Below are positions 26,064 to 35,118 of a DNA stretch of 64,000 nucleotides, in pieces. The stretch covers positions 1-64,000 of the forward strand of contig JADYXR010000183.1 in NCBI GenBank assembly GCA_021772095.1, written 5' to 3'. The notes below the pieces were generated by a model. It saw nothing but the letters and a program-made list of their open reading frames with translations, searched no databases and had not been told where the DNA came from. How positions within the stretch are numbered: the first letter of the stretch is position 1; the number at the start of each line of letters is the position of its first letter. This DNA comes from Candidatus Obscuribacter sp. GTDB lineage: Bacteria > Cyanobacteriota > Vampirovibrionia > Obscuribacterales > Obscuribacteraceae. The translations under genes and the position numbers were made by a program.

Positions 26064-27212
26064 ATGACTAGTTCGATCACGTTTAAAACAGAAGCGGTGT
26101 GTCCTTGGTCCGGAGCGAGAGCAGGAACACTTACCACTCCCCATGGTGCCATCAGCACGCCGGTTTTTATGCCGGTGGCAACGAACGCTGCGCTCAGATC
26201 GATGACGTTTACTGATGTTTTAAGCTGCGGTGCCGAGATAATTCTCTCGAACGCATATCATCTTTATCTGCGCCCTGGTCATAAATTTATTGAGAATGCC
26301 GGCGGGTTGCACAAATTCATGGCATGGAAGTTGCCGATTCTCACGGACTCCGGCGGCTTTCAAGTGTTCAGTCTCGATCAATTTCGACGCGTAGCAGATG
26401 ACGGCGTGCACTTTCGCGATCACAAAGACGGTCGCGCGCATTTTATAAGTCCGGCTTTATCGATGGAAATCCAAAACTCGATCGGTGCCGACATCATCAT
26501 GGCATTCGATGAGTGTGTGAAAAATCCAGCCACTTATGCCGAAGCAGAAGCAGCCATGGAACGCACGCACCGATGGCTCGCGGTGTGCGAAGCAACGCAC
26601 GCCCGAAAAGACGAACAAGCGCTTTTCGGAATTGTTCAAGGAAGTATGTTCGAAGATCTTCGGAAGAAATCCGCTGAGGTAGTCACTTCTTTCGACTTGC
26701 CTGGTTTTGCCATCGGTGGTGTCGCAGTTGGTGAAACGCGAAGTGAGATTGAACGAATAGTCAAATTCACTACTCCACTTCTACCAGAGCAGAAACCCAG
26801 ATATCTAATGGGTGTTGGAACTCCGTGGGACATTTTGCATGCCATCAGATGCGGTATCGACATGTTTGATTGCGTAGCGCCGACGCAACTGGCGCGACAT
26901 GGAAGCGTATTCACATCGAAAGGTCGAATCTCCATTCGCACAGGCGCGTTCAAGAATGATCTGGGACCGATTGACGTAGACTGCGACTGCTTCACATGCC
27001 AGAACCACAGTCGAGCTTATCTGCATCATCTCACTCGTGCCAAGGAATACGCAGGCGCAACATTGGCTGCAATCCACAACGTCCGCTATCTAATTAGAGA
27101 AGCGACAAACGCTCGCCAAGCCATTCTCGATGGAACATTCCGCGAATACTTCGAGCAACTCGCACCGATTTTAATTCAGCAAAATGAAGACCGCGCTTTG
27201 TTGCAACACTAA
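26064..27212 (+). CDS. tgt: Queuine/preQ1 tRNA-guanine transglycosylase
   Basis: 382 residues. Exchanges guanine-34 of tRNAs Asp, Asn, His and Tyr for the queuosine precursor. The catalytic Asp in LTDSGGFQ (about residue 95), GIVQG at 189-193, and GIDMFDC with the nucleophilic Asp (about 269) are present. So is the zinc site CDCFTC with the later His in the SRAYLHHL segment. Full family length. A TTG at 26061 directly precedes the chosen ATG. No other queuosine gene lies nearby. Confidence 0.97.
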   Translation: MTSSITFKTEAVCPWSGARAGTLTTPHGAISTPVFMPVATNAALRSMTFTDVLSCGAEIILSNAYHLYLRPGHKFIENAGGLHKFMAWKLPILTDSGGFQVFSLDQFRRVADDGVHFRDHKDGRAHFISPALSMEIQNSIGADIIMAFDECVKNPATYAEAEAAMERTHRWLAVCEATHARKDEQALFGIVQGSMFEDLRKKSAEVVTSFDLPGFAIGGVAVGETRSEIERIVKFTTPLLPEQKPRYLMGVGTPWDILHAIRCGIDMFDCVAPTQLARHGSVFTSKGRISIRTGAFKNDLGPIDVDCDCFTCQNHSRAYLHHLTRAKEYAGATLAAIHNVRYLIREATNARQAILDGTFREYFEQLAPILIQQNEDRALLQH

Positions 27213-27287
27213 TCCGTTTCATCCACATAAGGTGAGAATATTAGTGCAGCATTATCGATCTAACTGAAACATTCACTGCTGACTGCA

Positions 27288-27334
27288 GCATCAGCCGCTA
27301 GTGAAGTATCAGCCGTTTTAGTGGGCATCAGCCG
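27288..27334. repeat. Short degenerate intergenic repeat
   Basis: Three copies of G(C/T)ATCAGCCG starting at 27288, 27306 and 27325 (spacing 18 and 19), between the convergent ends of tgt and the next gene. No spacers and no coding frame. Confidence 0.55.
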
Positions 27335-27355
27335 CGTCACCACAATTTGATTCAC

Positions 27356-28540
27356 TTATTTTGCGCTTCGTTTCGCTTTCGGTGGTGCAGGCTTTTTGAA
27401 TTTGCGATCTTTTTGATGCAATAATTTTTTGAACTTAAAATTAGCTTCGCCGTCTTCTTTCATGGTCATCTTCAACAGCCAAACATCATTGGTTCCAGGA
27501 TCGATTGCGCAAATCTTCTCACCATCTGTAAGCAACAACACGGTTCTTTGACTCGATGCCAGATCCGGCAGATCAACGTTGATGTTGTACCGCTTACCGT
27601 TGATTTTCACCTTCAAGAGTGGCGTAAAATAATTGTCGGATGCTAACACCGCGGCGGGTTTGTCGTATGCCATAAGCGGCACCCAGCGGTTGCTCGCATT
27701 GGTTGAGTTGGAACCTAACTCGGCAGTCTCTAAACAAGTCATCTCAACGAAACACTGGTGAATCGAGTCCGAAATAAACTTCTTCTCGACATCAAGAACC
27801 GCTTTCCGTCCCGATAATCGAACGCCGTCTTCGCCAATGCGACCTTGCAACGTGACGGTTTTGTCAATGTCGACGGCCCCGGCAAGCTTCCGCGCAGGCG
27901 CATCAATAGCCGCGGCCTGCATTTTAAGTTCAATGTTTCCCAGCTGTTCGATCGCCGCTTTCAAGTATGGGCTCTCGGAATCGTGTGCCTGGAAAAGTTT
28001 GATGGCCGCTTGATAAAGTCTGGCTGCGTCATTTTTTTGTCCAAGCATTCTTCGGCATTGAGCCTCTGCATAACGAGATTCGGCTCGATATTTCTCGTAG
28101 CCGGCGTCAAACTGATCTCCTGAAAGCTTGAACAGCTCCGCTGCAGGACCAAATTTCCCTGCCGTCAAAAGTGCGAAAGCCTTCTTGTAGTCCTTAAGTG
28201 CTCGTTCTGCCGCGCCTACTTCAATCTCGGTTCGCTCAAGCTTGCCCTCCAGGCGCATTTGTCCGCTGGATGGAGTTTTGGGCGCTTTATCGTCGCCAGC
28301 GCTCGCGCTTACAGCATTGGGACTGTCGGTCTTCGATTTTTTCCCGGTTTGAAGTTCTTCGCTGCCGACTCCGACCGCGACCGTGTTCTTTTCGCTCGCC
28401 GAATCGCCCGCCACAGCCGGGCATACGGAGATCAACAGCGGCATCAGCAAGGTGCCGGCCAAAACCACTCCGCCTCTATAGGAAAAGCGGCGAGAATCGC
28501 AAATCGACTGTAGGAATTCCCAATCCATCATTAAATCCAT
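27356..28540 (-). CDS. Exported TPR-like protein
   Basis: 394 residues. An N-terminal hydrophobic stretch (about 24-43, VVLAGTLLMPLLISVCPAVAG) acts as signal peptide. A Ser/Lys-rich linker precedes helical repeats at about 105-205 (ERALKDYKKAFALLTAGKFGPAAELF, AEAQCRRMLGQKNDAARLYQAA) of TPR type. The second half is beta-rich (TVTLQGRIGEDGVRLSGRKAVL, WVPLMAYDKPAAVL). The C-terminus is strongly basic (KKPAPPKAKRSAK). No catalytic motif seen. Start uncertain: ATGs at residues 1, 4 and 5 lack a clear Shine-Dalgarno site. Confidence 0.75.
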   Translation of the reverse strand: MDLMMDWEFLQSICDSRRFSYRGGVVLAGTLLMPLLISVCPAVAGDSASEKNTVAVGVGSEELQTGKKSKTDSPNAVSASAGDDKAPKTPSSGQMRLEGKLERTEIEVGAAERALKDYKKAFALLTAGKFGPAAELFKLSGDQFDAGYEKYRAESRYAEAQCRRMLGQKNDAARLYQAAIKLFQAHDSESPYLKAAIEQLGNIELKMQAAAIDAPARKLAGAVDIDKTVTLQGRIGEDGVRLSGRKAVLDVEKKFISDSIHQCFVEMTCLETAELGSNSTNASNRWVPLMAYDKPAAVLASDNYFTPLLKVKINGKRYNINVDLPDLASSQRTVLLLTDGEKICAIDPGTNDVWLLKMTMKEDGEANFKFKKLLHQKDRKFKKPAPPKAKRSAK

Positions 28541-28847
28541 TGTAAGGCTTAAAGATGAAATATGGGGAGGCGTTTTCGCCGTTTTATCTTAAAAACAGAG
28601 GACGGAGATTCTGGTTTCAACCTCACGGTCTGGCCGGATGTGCTCCGTCTCACAATTTATATCGGCGGATTTGCACCAGTCAGAGATGCTCACCGATTAT
28701 TTTTATACGCCGCCTCGAAATTTTTGAGGAGCGTGGCACAAAGTTCCATCACAGTTACATCGAATGCTCCCCATGTGAGGGGAAGGGCTTTCTGGTCTTC
28801 TTCTTAACTGGTTATGAACTTAGAGATCCTGATGGTCCCGATCTTCT
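28541..28847. other. Intergenic region
   Basis: About 300 bases between two minus-strand genes. Frames on the plus strand have no ribosome site and no protein-like composition. I see no hairpin with a T-run. Confidence 0.4.
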
Positions 28848-30725
28848 CTAATCGCGTTCTTTGTCTCTCGCTCTTCTTCTTTCGCGCTCTTGCTGTCTTC
28901 TTTTGTCGTCTTCATCATCGTCATCGTCGTCATCATCATCGTCGTCATCGTCGTCGTGATGTCGGACTCTGGTTCTTTTATTGTCTTCATCGGACGTGCG
29001 TGTTTTGGATGATGCAGCCTTATCATCAGCTTTGTCGCGAATGTCGTTGGATGAGTTGTCGCGCGAAGTAGTGGTTGCGATGGAAGAACTGGTCGATGCC
29101 GGTTCCTGCCTAGTCACGGTCGTCGACGTCGACTCAGTAATTGTTGAGCTCGGTTGAGCAGTCGTTGAACTCGGTTGAGTGGATGTTGCAGATACCGAAT
29201 TATCTGAACTAGAGCCGGTTTTCTTGATCGGTAATAAAAGAACCCTACCGGCGGAATCATAATGCACAACGTCTGAAGAATCGCCAAACGGAGTAACAGC
29301 CGCTGGTGCCGTGGTCATCGGTGTTCTAGGAACGGGTACACTGTTAGTTGTGGAAGTGGTGGTTCTCTCAATTCTAGTTCCAGCATCTGTGGCAGAGTCG
29401 TTGCCGCGTGTGGTGTTAATACCAGCCCCGGTGTCGGATACGGTGCTCGTTGATGTTGGTGCACCAGCATCGGTACCGGATACGGTGTTGGTTCGAGAAG
29501 TTGAACTGGCACCGGAAGCGGTGTCGGATGTGGTGCTTCGTCGAGAAGCGGCACCATTGCCGGTATCGGTATCGGCACCGGTACTGGAATGAGAGTTCCA
29601 TCCTGATGGTGTATCGGCACTGCCATTGCCAAATGTCGAGTTAGTTGTGCTCGCAGCCGGTGCATCCGACTGGTTGTTCGAGCTGGTGCTCACGCTAGCG
29701 CTGGTAGATGTGCGAGTGGATGTTTCCGCCGCGGTATCAGGAATACTGTCGCGATTGCTCACAGAACTTCTCGACGTTCTCGTGGTCGATTCGGATGATG
29801 TCACGGTTGCCGCAGGCACCACAGTAGAAGTCGCTGCGTTTCCAGTCGGAGAAATTGGTGCACTAACCGCAGTATTTGTCGCAGGCGGGAAGCCTGCGAT
29901 CGCAAGCGGCATAGCTCCAGGTTGCCCCATCGAATGAATCGATGCAACGATTCCGGCAACCGGTTCGAACGTCTTGGGATTGATAGTCGAGTTGACATTT
30001 TTAACAACGCCCATTTTACCGGCGCTAATTACTGACTCATGTTTCCCTTCGGCATTCGCTGGTCCAAAATTACAGCCCAACAAATTCACCCACATATTTT
30101 TTTCTACGGAGTGAATCTTAAAACCTTTGATCTCAGTGGCCTGAACACTGCCATCGGCGCTCTCGCTCAATTTGAACGTGCACTCTTTTTCCAAACCCAT
30201 TTGATCGATTTTATCGCTGTTCAAATTCTTCTCAAAACGAGCGGGCATCTGAATCTTCACGGCATATCCAGAACCGGATTTCAAAAGAGTGATGACTGCA
30301 GAATTACTTTTCAAGGCATTTGACGAACCAGGACCCAACTGATCGAGATCGACAATCTTGCAGGATTTCGAGAGCTCAACATATTCCGAGTTGATCTCTT
30401 GATCGTTTAATCCAATCGCCTTGCAAACCGTAATCGCGCGATCGAGATATTGTCCGGCATCGCCATATTTCTGATTTTGACGGCACGATTGAGCCAGCCG
30501 TTTCAAAGTCGTCGCATACTTTTGATCGTTCTTCGCTCCTGCCGAATCAAGCTCTTTGAGAGCCTTTGTGAAATTCAGTTCGGCTTTGGCAAAGTCTCCG
30601 GAGTCATAACTCTGCTGTCCGGATTCCTGATATTTATCTGCGCGAGACTCCTGTGCCAGAGCGGCGGAAGCTCCCAGAGACACCGTCATCGCGACCAAAA
30701 CAACCGAATGCAATAGTTTACTCAT
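28848..30725 (-). CDS. Exported TPR protein with Ser/Thr-rich stalk and poly-Asp tail
   Basis: 625 residues with a signal peptide ending ASAALA. TPR-like repeats are at about 28-115 (ESGQQSYDSGDFAKAELNFTKAL). A beta-rich domain follows to about 270. From about 280 to 580 the protein is very rich in Ser, Thr, Ala and Asp with few hydrophobic residues, like an extended surface stalk. It ends with RVRHH, fifteen Asp, EDD and then a 20-residue Arg/Glu/Lys tail. The GAGG four bases before the ATG supports the start. The acid run could bind cations such as calcium. Alternating GAC and GAT codons argue that the run is selected and not a simple slippage artefact. Confidence 0.8.
   Translation of the reverse strand: MSKLLHSVVLVAMTVSLGASAALAQESRADKYQESGQQSYDSGDFAKAELNFTKALKELDSAGAKNDQKYATTLKRLAQSCRQNQKYGDAGQYLDRAITVCKAIGLNDQEINSEYVELSKSCKIVDLDQLGPGSSNALKSNSAVITLLKSGSGYAVKIQMPARFEKNLNSDKIDQMGLEKECTFKLSESADGSVQATEIKGFKIHSVEKNMWVNLLGCNFGPANAEGKHESVISAGKMGVVKNVNSTINPKTFEPVAGIVASIHSMGQPGAMPLAIAGFPPATNTAVSAPISPTGNAATSTVVPAATVTSSESTTRTSRSSVSNRDSIPDTAAETSTRTSTSASVSTSSNNQSDAPAASTTNSTFGNGSADTPSGWNSHSSTGADTDTGNGAASRRSTTSDTASGASSTSRTNTVSGTDAGAPTSTSTVSDTGAGINTTRGNDSATDAGTRIERTTTSTTNSVPVPRTPMTTAPAAVTPFGDSSDVVHYDSAGRVLLLPIKKTGSSSDNSVSATSTQPSSTTAQPSSTITESTSTTVTRQEPASTSSSIATTTSRDNSSNDIRDKADDKAASSKTRTSDEDNKRTRVRHHDDDDDDDDDDDDDDEDDKRRQQERERRRARDKERD
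28904..28957 (-). repeat. GAC/GAT trinucleotide run
   Basis: About 18 in-frame acidic codons, fifteen of them consecutive Asp, mixing GAC and GAT. It lies near the 3' end of the stalk-protein gene. Confidence 0.9.
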
Positions 30726-30947
30726 AAAACCTCGTCAAGCTGACCCGATTACGGTATCACGATAGATAACGCTGATCGTTAAGCCGATTACTGCCAAAGT
30801 CGAATTTTTAGGCGTCGTATGACTCCCGGGAAGCAGCAAAACCGTTTCATATTACAAAGCATTGTAGATCCGCCCACTGCCGACGCGATTCTCAGCCGTG
30901 TGTAGTAGTCTATTAGACGCCCGGCACAGTTTCAAAGGAGACATCCC

Positions 30948-31811
30948 ATGCGCCATCCCAATGTTCCCGAATCACTGGACAGTTGGTGGATACTTCACCA
31001 GATGTTCGCCTTCGACCGTTTGACATGGGACCAGTTGCCGCAGACTCAGCGCACAGAGCTGATTCGCGAAGCTCAAACCGCATTGGAAGCGCTGAAAACC
31101 AGCGATGACACCGATGTCGGCTTGGCGCAAATGGTCGGTCATCGCGCAGACCTGATGATTACTCATTACAGCAAAAATTACGATGGTCTGGCGCACGCCC
31201 AAACCGTCATTGACAAGCTCCGTTTGACTGAATATTTGGCGTCTTCGACCTCTTATGTTTCGATTCTGGAACTTGGTCTCTATGATGCAACAGCCAAGAT
31301 TCATGCCGCTCTTAGCGAACAAAACTTGAAACCCAACACTCAAGAGTGGAACCAGGGTTTTGATGACCTCTTGAAAGAACAGGAAAAAATTCCTCATCAC
31401 GCCGGACGCCTGTGGGCAAAGATTCCGCAGCGCCGCTACGTGTGCTTCTATCCGATGGATAAGAAACGAGGCGAGGACGTAAACTGGTTCATGCTGTCAT
31501 ATGAAGAGCGTTCCAAGTTGATGCTCGAACACGGCAAAATCGGCAGAACCTTCCACGGTCTGGTTACGCAGGTTATCTCCGGCTCAATCGGATACGACAA
31601 TTACGAGTGGGGCGTCGACCTTTACGCCGATGATCCGCTGGTCTTCAAGAAATTGATCTACGAAATGCGCTTCGATGAAGCCAGTGCGAAGTATGGACAT
31701 TTCGGTGAATTCTATTCCGGAATGCAGTTCTCACTCGATCAATTGGAAACGTATCTCGACGGGCATCAAATCCCGGCTCTCAATGTGCTTCAACCAGCAT
31801 TAAAAGCGTAG
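30948..31811 (+). CDS. chdC: Coproheme decarboxylase (HemQ/ChdC)
   Basis: 287 residues. Converts coproheme III to heme b by two oxidative decarboxylations, the last step of the coproporphyrin-dependent heme route; cytoplasmic. Chlorite-dismutase fold. The diagnostic C-terminal half contains RRYVCFYPM with the catalytic Tyr (about 168), NWFMLSYEER, MLEHGKIGR with the proximal heme His (about 195), GSIG, and EWGVDLYADDP followed by YEMRFDEASAKYG. The N-terminal part is slightly longer than in Firmicutes. AAGGAG lies 8 bases before the ATG. No hemH or hemY is adjacent. Confidence 0.93.
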   Translation: MRHPNVPESLDSWWILHQMFAFDRLTWDQLPQTQRTELIREAQTALEALKTSDDTDVGLAQMVGHRADLMITHYSKNYDGLAHAQTVIDKLRLTEYLASSTSYVSILELGLYDATAKIHAALSEQNLKPNTQEWNQGFDDLLKEQEKIPHHAGRLWAKIPQRRYVCFYPMDKKRGEDVNWFMLSYEERSKLMLEHGKIGRTFHGLVTQVISGSIGYDNYEWGVDLYADDPLVFKKLIYEMRFDEASAKYGHFGEFYSGMQFSLDQLETYLDGHQIPALNVLQPALKA

Positions 31812-31933
31812 ACGTTTCAGAATCGCGAGAACAAAACGGCATCATCTGTGGTGGCACACAAACGCGGTCTGTTATGGCATGCTGAGCATACCTCGCGCCG
31901 AAGTAATCTATTACAACTGTGCCGTCAACCAAT

Positions 31934-32246
31934 CTAGAGCTCATCAATCGTGAATTCTTGGCTTTGGTGCAAATGCTTCGAAAGCGCATCCAGCCTGTAC
32001 TGGCTCACCTTAGCGTATGTCACCGGCTCCTCTCTGGTGTCATGAAGTTTGACTGGTTTCTTTAACGAAGCTGGTCGATTGTCCACAACGCACTTTAGCG
32101 CTTTCAATTTCGTAGTTGATATTCTTGCCGATTCGCAGGTCCCATTCAATGTGACCTTCTTCTTCGTTAGACTCGACGCCAACTTCGTCGCCGATATTCC
32201 AAGTCCTATTACTAAATCTTTTGCTTTCAAAATAATCATTTGTCAT
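31934..32246 (-). pseudogene. Frameshifted small gene of unknown function
   Basis: Two overlapping minus-strand frames look like halves of one protein. The first starts at the ATG at 32246, with GGGGG 7 bases upstream, and reads TNDYFESKRFSNRTWNIGDE to ...NINYEIESAK. The second, one base off, continues with CVVDNRPASLKKPV, then THDTREEPV-like sequence (exactly LHDTREEPVTYAKV) to a stop at 31934. The switch falls near 32090-32100, at GCGCTAAAGTGCG. A repaired frame gives about 103 residues with plausible composition throughout, whereas each frame alone fades into unlikely sequence. This could be a true frameshift mutation, a sequencing error or a programmed shift. Family not recognised. Confidence 0.45.
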
Positions 32247-32710
32247 CCCCCGTAAAAATCGCTGCCCTGAAAACGCTCCAGGTAGACATCAACCAGCGCT
32301 GTTTTATTTGTTCATAGATTTGTTCATTGATTTGACTAGGTGTTCCTCGTTCCTAGTGATTCCTGCCACTTCCCAAGCAAATCACCGGTGCGCGTAAAGA
32401 AAACGTCAAGCAAGGTTCTCTAGTCATAAAACGAAAAGTTGATCCTGCCAACGCACCTAATAGCGGGTTCGATCGGAACGACCTTGATGGCTTGCCGCTG
32501 TATTAAGACTCGGCGTAGCGGAAGACCCATTGACGCATTGGCGTCGTTGTAATGTGCTACGACCATTCGAGGGACTAGCTGTAAATAGGGACAGAAATCG
32601 CTGGCTGATTACCGGCACGGAATCACGGAGAAGTCCAATGCAGCAAGCACATTCAGCCCGTGGGGTTTCGAAAGTGACAGTAAAAACTATCAACTCAACC
32701 GGCTGCGCCT
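32247..32710. other. Intergenic region upstream of a kinase gene
   Basis: About 460 bases with no gene I can support. Frames on both strands across 32457-32727 are open but lack ribosome sites and have shadow-like composition. A TAGGGACA element at 32586-32593 resembles the TGTCCC boxes near 10620 but stands alone. Confidence 0.4.
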
Positions 32711-33985
32711 ATGCCCGACGATCGTAAATATCGATCTGATCATCCATCATCCTTCTCTCAGGGACAGTCATCCTCGGGGGACTCCCGTCTTGGCGGTCCG
32801 AGGTTTGGCGACGAAGTTTCGTGGCAATCGTCTGTCCCGCATGTGGTGCCCGATGAACCGTTGCCTGAGTTACTGCAGAGTTCGGATCGCCTGATTGGCA
32901 GGACGGTTAACGAGAAATATGTAATCGAAGGCATGCTCGGTCGCGGTGCAATGGCAGTAGTTTATCTTGGCAGAGATGTTGAAACAAATCGTAGAGTCGC
33001 GCTGAAACGACTGTCTATACATTCAGCCGAAGGCATCATGCGGTTTTCGCGTGAGGTCCGCAACCACTCTCAGCTTCATCACACCAACATCGTTGAATTT
33101 ATCGAATTTATCGGCGAAAAAAACGGTCAGTTCTTTCTGATCATGGAACTTGCCGAAGGTGCGAATCTGCAAGATCTGATCAAATCGATGGGATCCATCT
33201 CGGAACCCGAGAACATCGCCAGTATTATGTTTCAGCTTTGTGATGCATTGGTTTATGCGCACCAAAACAAGGTCGTTCATAGAGACTTAAAAACAAGCAA
33301 TATCATTTTAATCGACGACGCCGACAACGACAGAATCGTCGTGAAAGTGCTCGACTTCGGCATCGCGCGACTGAGCGGCGAAGCCCGCATCACCCTGTCG
33401 GGGCGCGCGGTTGGCTCGCCTCTATATATGAGTCCGGAGCAATGCCTCGGAAAGACTCCGATCACTTTGTCCGACATTTACTCGCTCGGAATTATCGCTT
33501 ATGAAATGATGGTAGGGCAGCCGCCATACGTCAAAGGTTCGATCAAAGAAATCCTGGCAGCACATTGTTCTCCAGCCATAACACCAGTTCCCATCAGCCA
33601 TTTGGCGCCTCGACTGCCTTGCGCACGCGTAATGGATCAAATCATTTTGAAATGTTTGGAGGCTGATCCAAACAGACGTTGGCAGTCGGCAAGCGAACTC
33701 AAAGCTGCGTTTGAGTATTGGCATAACGGAATTCATTCCAAACGTCAGCCAACGAGCTTGCCGCCCGAGATGTTGAGGGTTTCAAAACCGCCTGAGGAGC
33801 AAGTCGCGGAGAAACGATCGCTTGCTGAACAGTACGATTTGGAAGCGAAAAAGGATATCGGGGAGCAGCGTCACACGCGCATAGCGAAACTCTCCGCTCG
33901 GAAAAAGAAGAAACACACTTTGCTTATTATTAGTGCGTCAGTGCTGATTCTCGTCGTCTTGGTCTGTTTCTATTTAAGCAGTTAA
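32711..33985 (+). CDS. Membrane-anchored Ser/Thr protein kinase
   Basis: 424 residues. A Ser/Gly-rich N-terminal arm (1-60) precedes a complete Hanks-type kinase domain (about 62-335): glycine loop LGRGAMAVVYLG, catalytic Lys99, HRDLKTSN at 190-197, DFG at 215-217, SPEQ in the activation segment, and DIYSLGIIAYEMM. A basic linker and one C-terminal membrane helix (about 403-421) follow, with almost nothing outside, so this is a tail-anchored cytoplasmic kinase without a sensor domain. No Shine-Dalgarno site is evident at the ATG. Two genes downstream lies a kinase of the same plan. Confidence 0.93.
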   Translation: MPDDRKYRSDHPSSFSQGQSSSGDSRLGGPRFGDEVSWQSSVPHVVPDEPLPELLQSSDRLIGRTVNEKYVIEGMLGRGAMAVVYLGRDVETNRRVALKRLSIHSAEGIMRFSREVRNHSQLHHTNIVEFIEFIGEKNGQFFLIMELAEGANLQDLIKSMGSISEPENIASIMFQLCDALVYAHQNKVVHRDLKTSNIILIDDADNDRIVVKVLDFGIARLSGEARITLSGRAVGSPLYMSPEQCLGKTPITLSDIYSLGIIAYEMMVGQPPYVKGSIKEILAAHCSPAITPVPISHLAPRLPCARVMDQIILKCLEADPNRRWQSASELKAAFEYWHNGIHSKRQPTSLPPEMLRVSKPPEEQVAEKRSLAEQYDLEAKKDIGEQRHTRIAKLSARKKKKHTLLIISASVLILVVLVCFYLSS

Positions 33986-34225
33986 CAGAAATTCTATTGA
34001 AGCGTTAACTCGATATAGGCATGCGTAACTCGCTCTTCGGCGCCGCTAGCGTATCTTCGTCCGAGTTTTTAAGGAGGTTCAAATCGAGCCGTAGAGAGGA
34101 TCTATTCGAACCACTAACGCGTTCTATTTCAGTGATTAAACTCTTCTGTCTATGCCGTTCAGTGCGATTTCGAAGTTTGCAAGCTGGGAATAATATTCAG
34201 GAAAGCAAACTTTCGAGGACGAGTA

Positions 34226-34897
34226 ATGAAACGAGCGCTTCCGGCAGTGGTTACGGCTCTAATTCTTTCCCAGGGTGTCCCGGCATCGGCGCAAGGAATT
34301 ATGGATGCCGCCGGACTTCGCGGAGCGGGCGGTTTCGGTGCCGGCGTAGGCGCGGCTTTCGCCGGCAAGAAAAATTCGACATCGAATTCTGCATCGGCTT
34401 TATCGTCAAAACTGAACCAGGCGGCAAGAGCCGGGCAAAAACCATCGCCTCAAAGTACGGCGGTTAATAAAATCGCTGAAAACAAGTACTTGGCGGCGGT
34501 TCAGATGGAAAAATCCGGCAAATTAGCTGAGGCGGCCGCGATGCTGGCAGCTTTCGCCGCTTACCGGCAGCAGCTCTACGGAGCGGGTGATAATGAAGTT
34601 CTGAAATCGTATGACCGCGCTGCCGCATTAGCGTCGAAAGCCGGTAAACAAGCCGACGCAGAGAAATACAGGCGAAACGCGCTTGCAGTCTGCCAGCGCA
34701 CATCCGGCTCGGGCTCAGCGCAAGTGAGACAACGAATGGAAAAATTGAGCGACTCGTCGTCGGCAAAACCGGCATCGCCTGCGGCATCGACGTCGCCAGC
34801 TCCCGTGATTCACGCGGACGATTCGAACACTTCGAGCACGGCAAATTCCGAATCCGCTGTCGCACCAGCAGGATCCAGCAATGCAGGACAAGAATAA
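34226..34897 (+). CDS. Small exported helical-repeat protein
   Basis: 223 residues with a signal peptide ending GVPASA. GAGG lies 7 bases before the ATG. A Gly/Ala-rich segment (FGAGVGAAFAG) is followed by two TPR-like helical pairs (AVQMEKSGKLAEAAAMLAAFAAYRQQ, DRAAALASKAGKQADAEKYRRNAL). The tail is Ser/Ala/Pro-rich and probably disordered. It lies between two tail-anchored kinases on the same strand and might be a periplasmic partner or target, which is inference from position alone. Confidence 0.75.
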   Translation: MKRALPAVVTALILSQGVPASAQGIMDAAGLRGAGGFGAGVGAAFAGKKNSTSNSASALSSKLNQAARAGQKPSPQSTAVNKIAENKYLAAVQMEKSGKLAEAAAMLAAFAAYRQQLYGAGDNEVLKSYDRAAALASKAGKQADAEKYRRNALAVCQRTSGSGSAQVRQRMEKLSDSSSAKPASPAASTSPAPVIHADDSNTSSTANSESAVAPAGSSNAGQE

Positions 34898-35118
34898 CAA
34901 GTTTTGAATCTCGCTCCAGATCTCTTCAAAGCTCGCTTCCTAACATGGTTTCATTTCCCGCACCATAACCCCGCCTAATTATTCTCATAGTCGAGTAGAA
35001 GGAAGATCAACTCGCGTTAACGCCTCGTTGCGACTCACCTAACGCTTCATTCAGTGTTCAATCCAGGAATCCAAGTTCAGGACCAATAAATTTCCGGATC
35101 TAGACCAGAGGGTAGAAT

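Noticed and set aside
28555-28851. 98-residue plus-strand frame between two genes
   Set aside because: No Shine-Dalgarno site, unlikely composition and an alternative frame equally open.
32457-32727. Overlapping frames on both strands as an IS remnant
   Set aside because: No terminal inverted repeats, no transposase motif and no target duplication seen.
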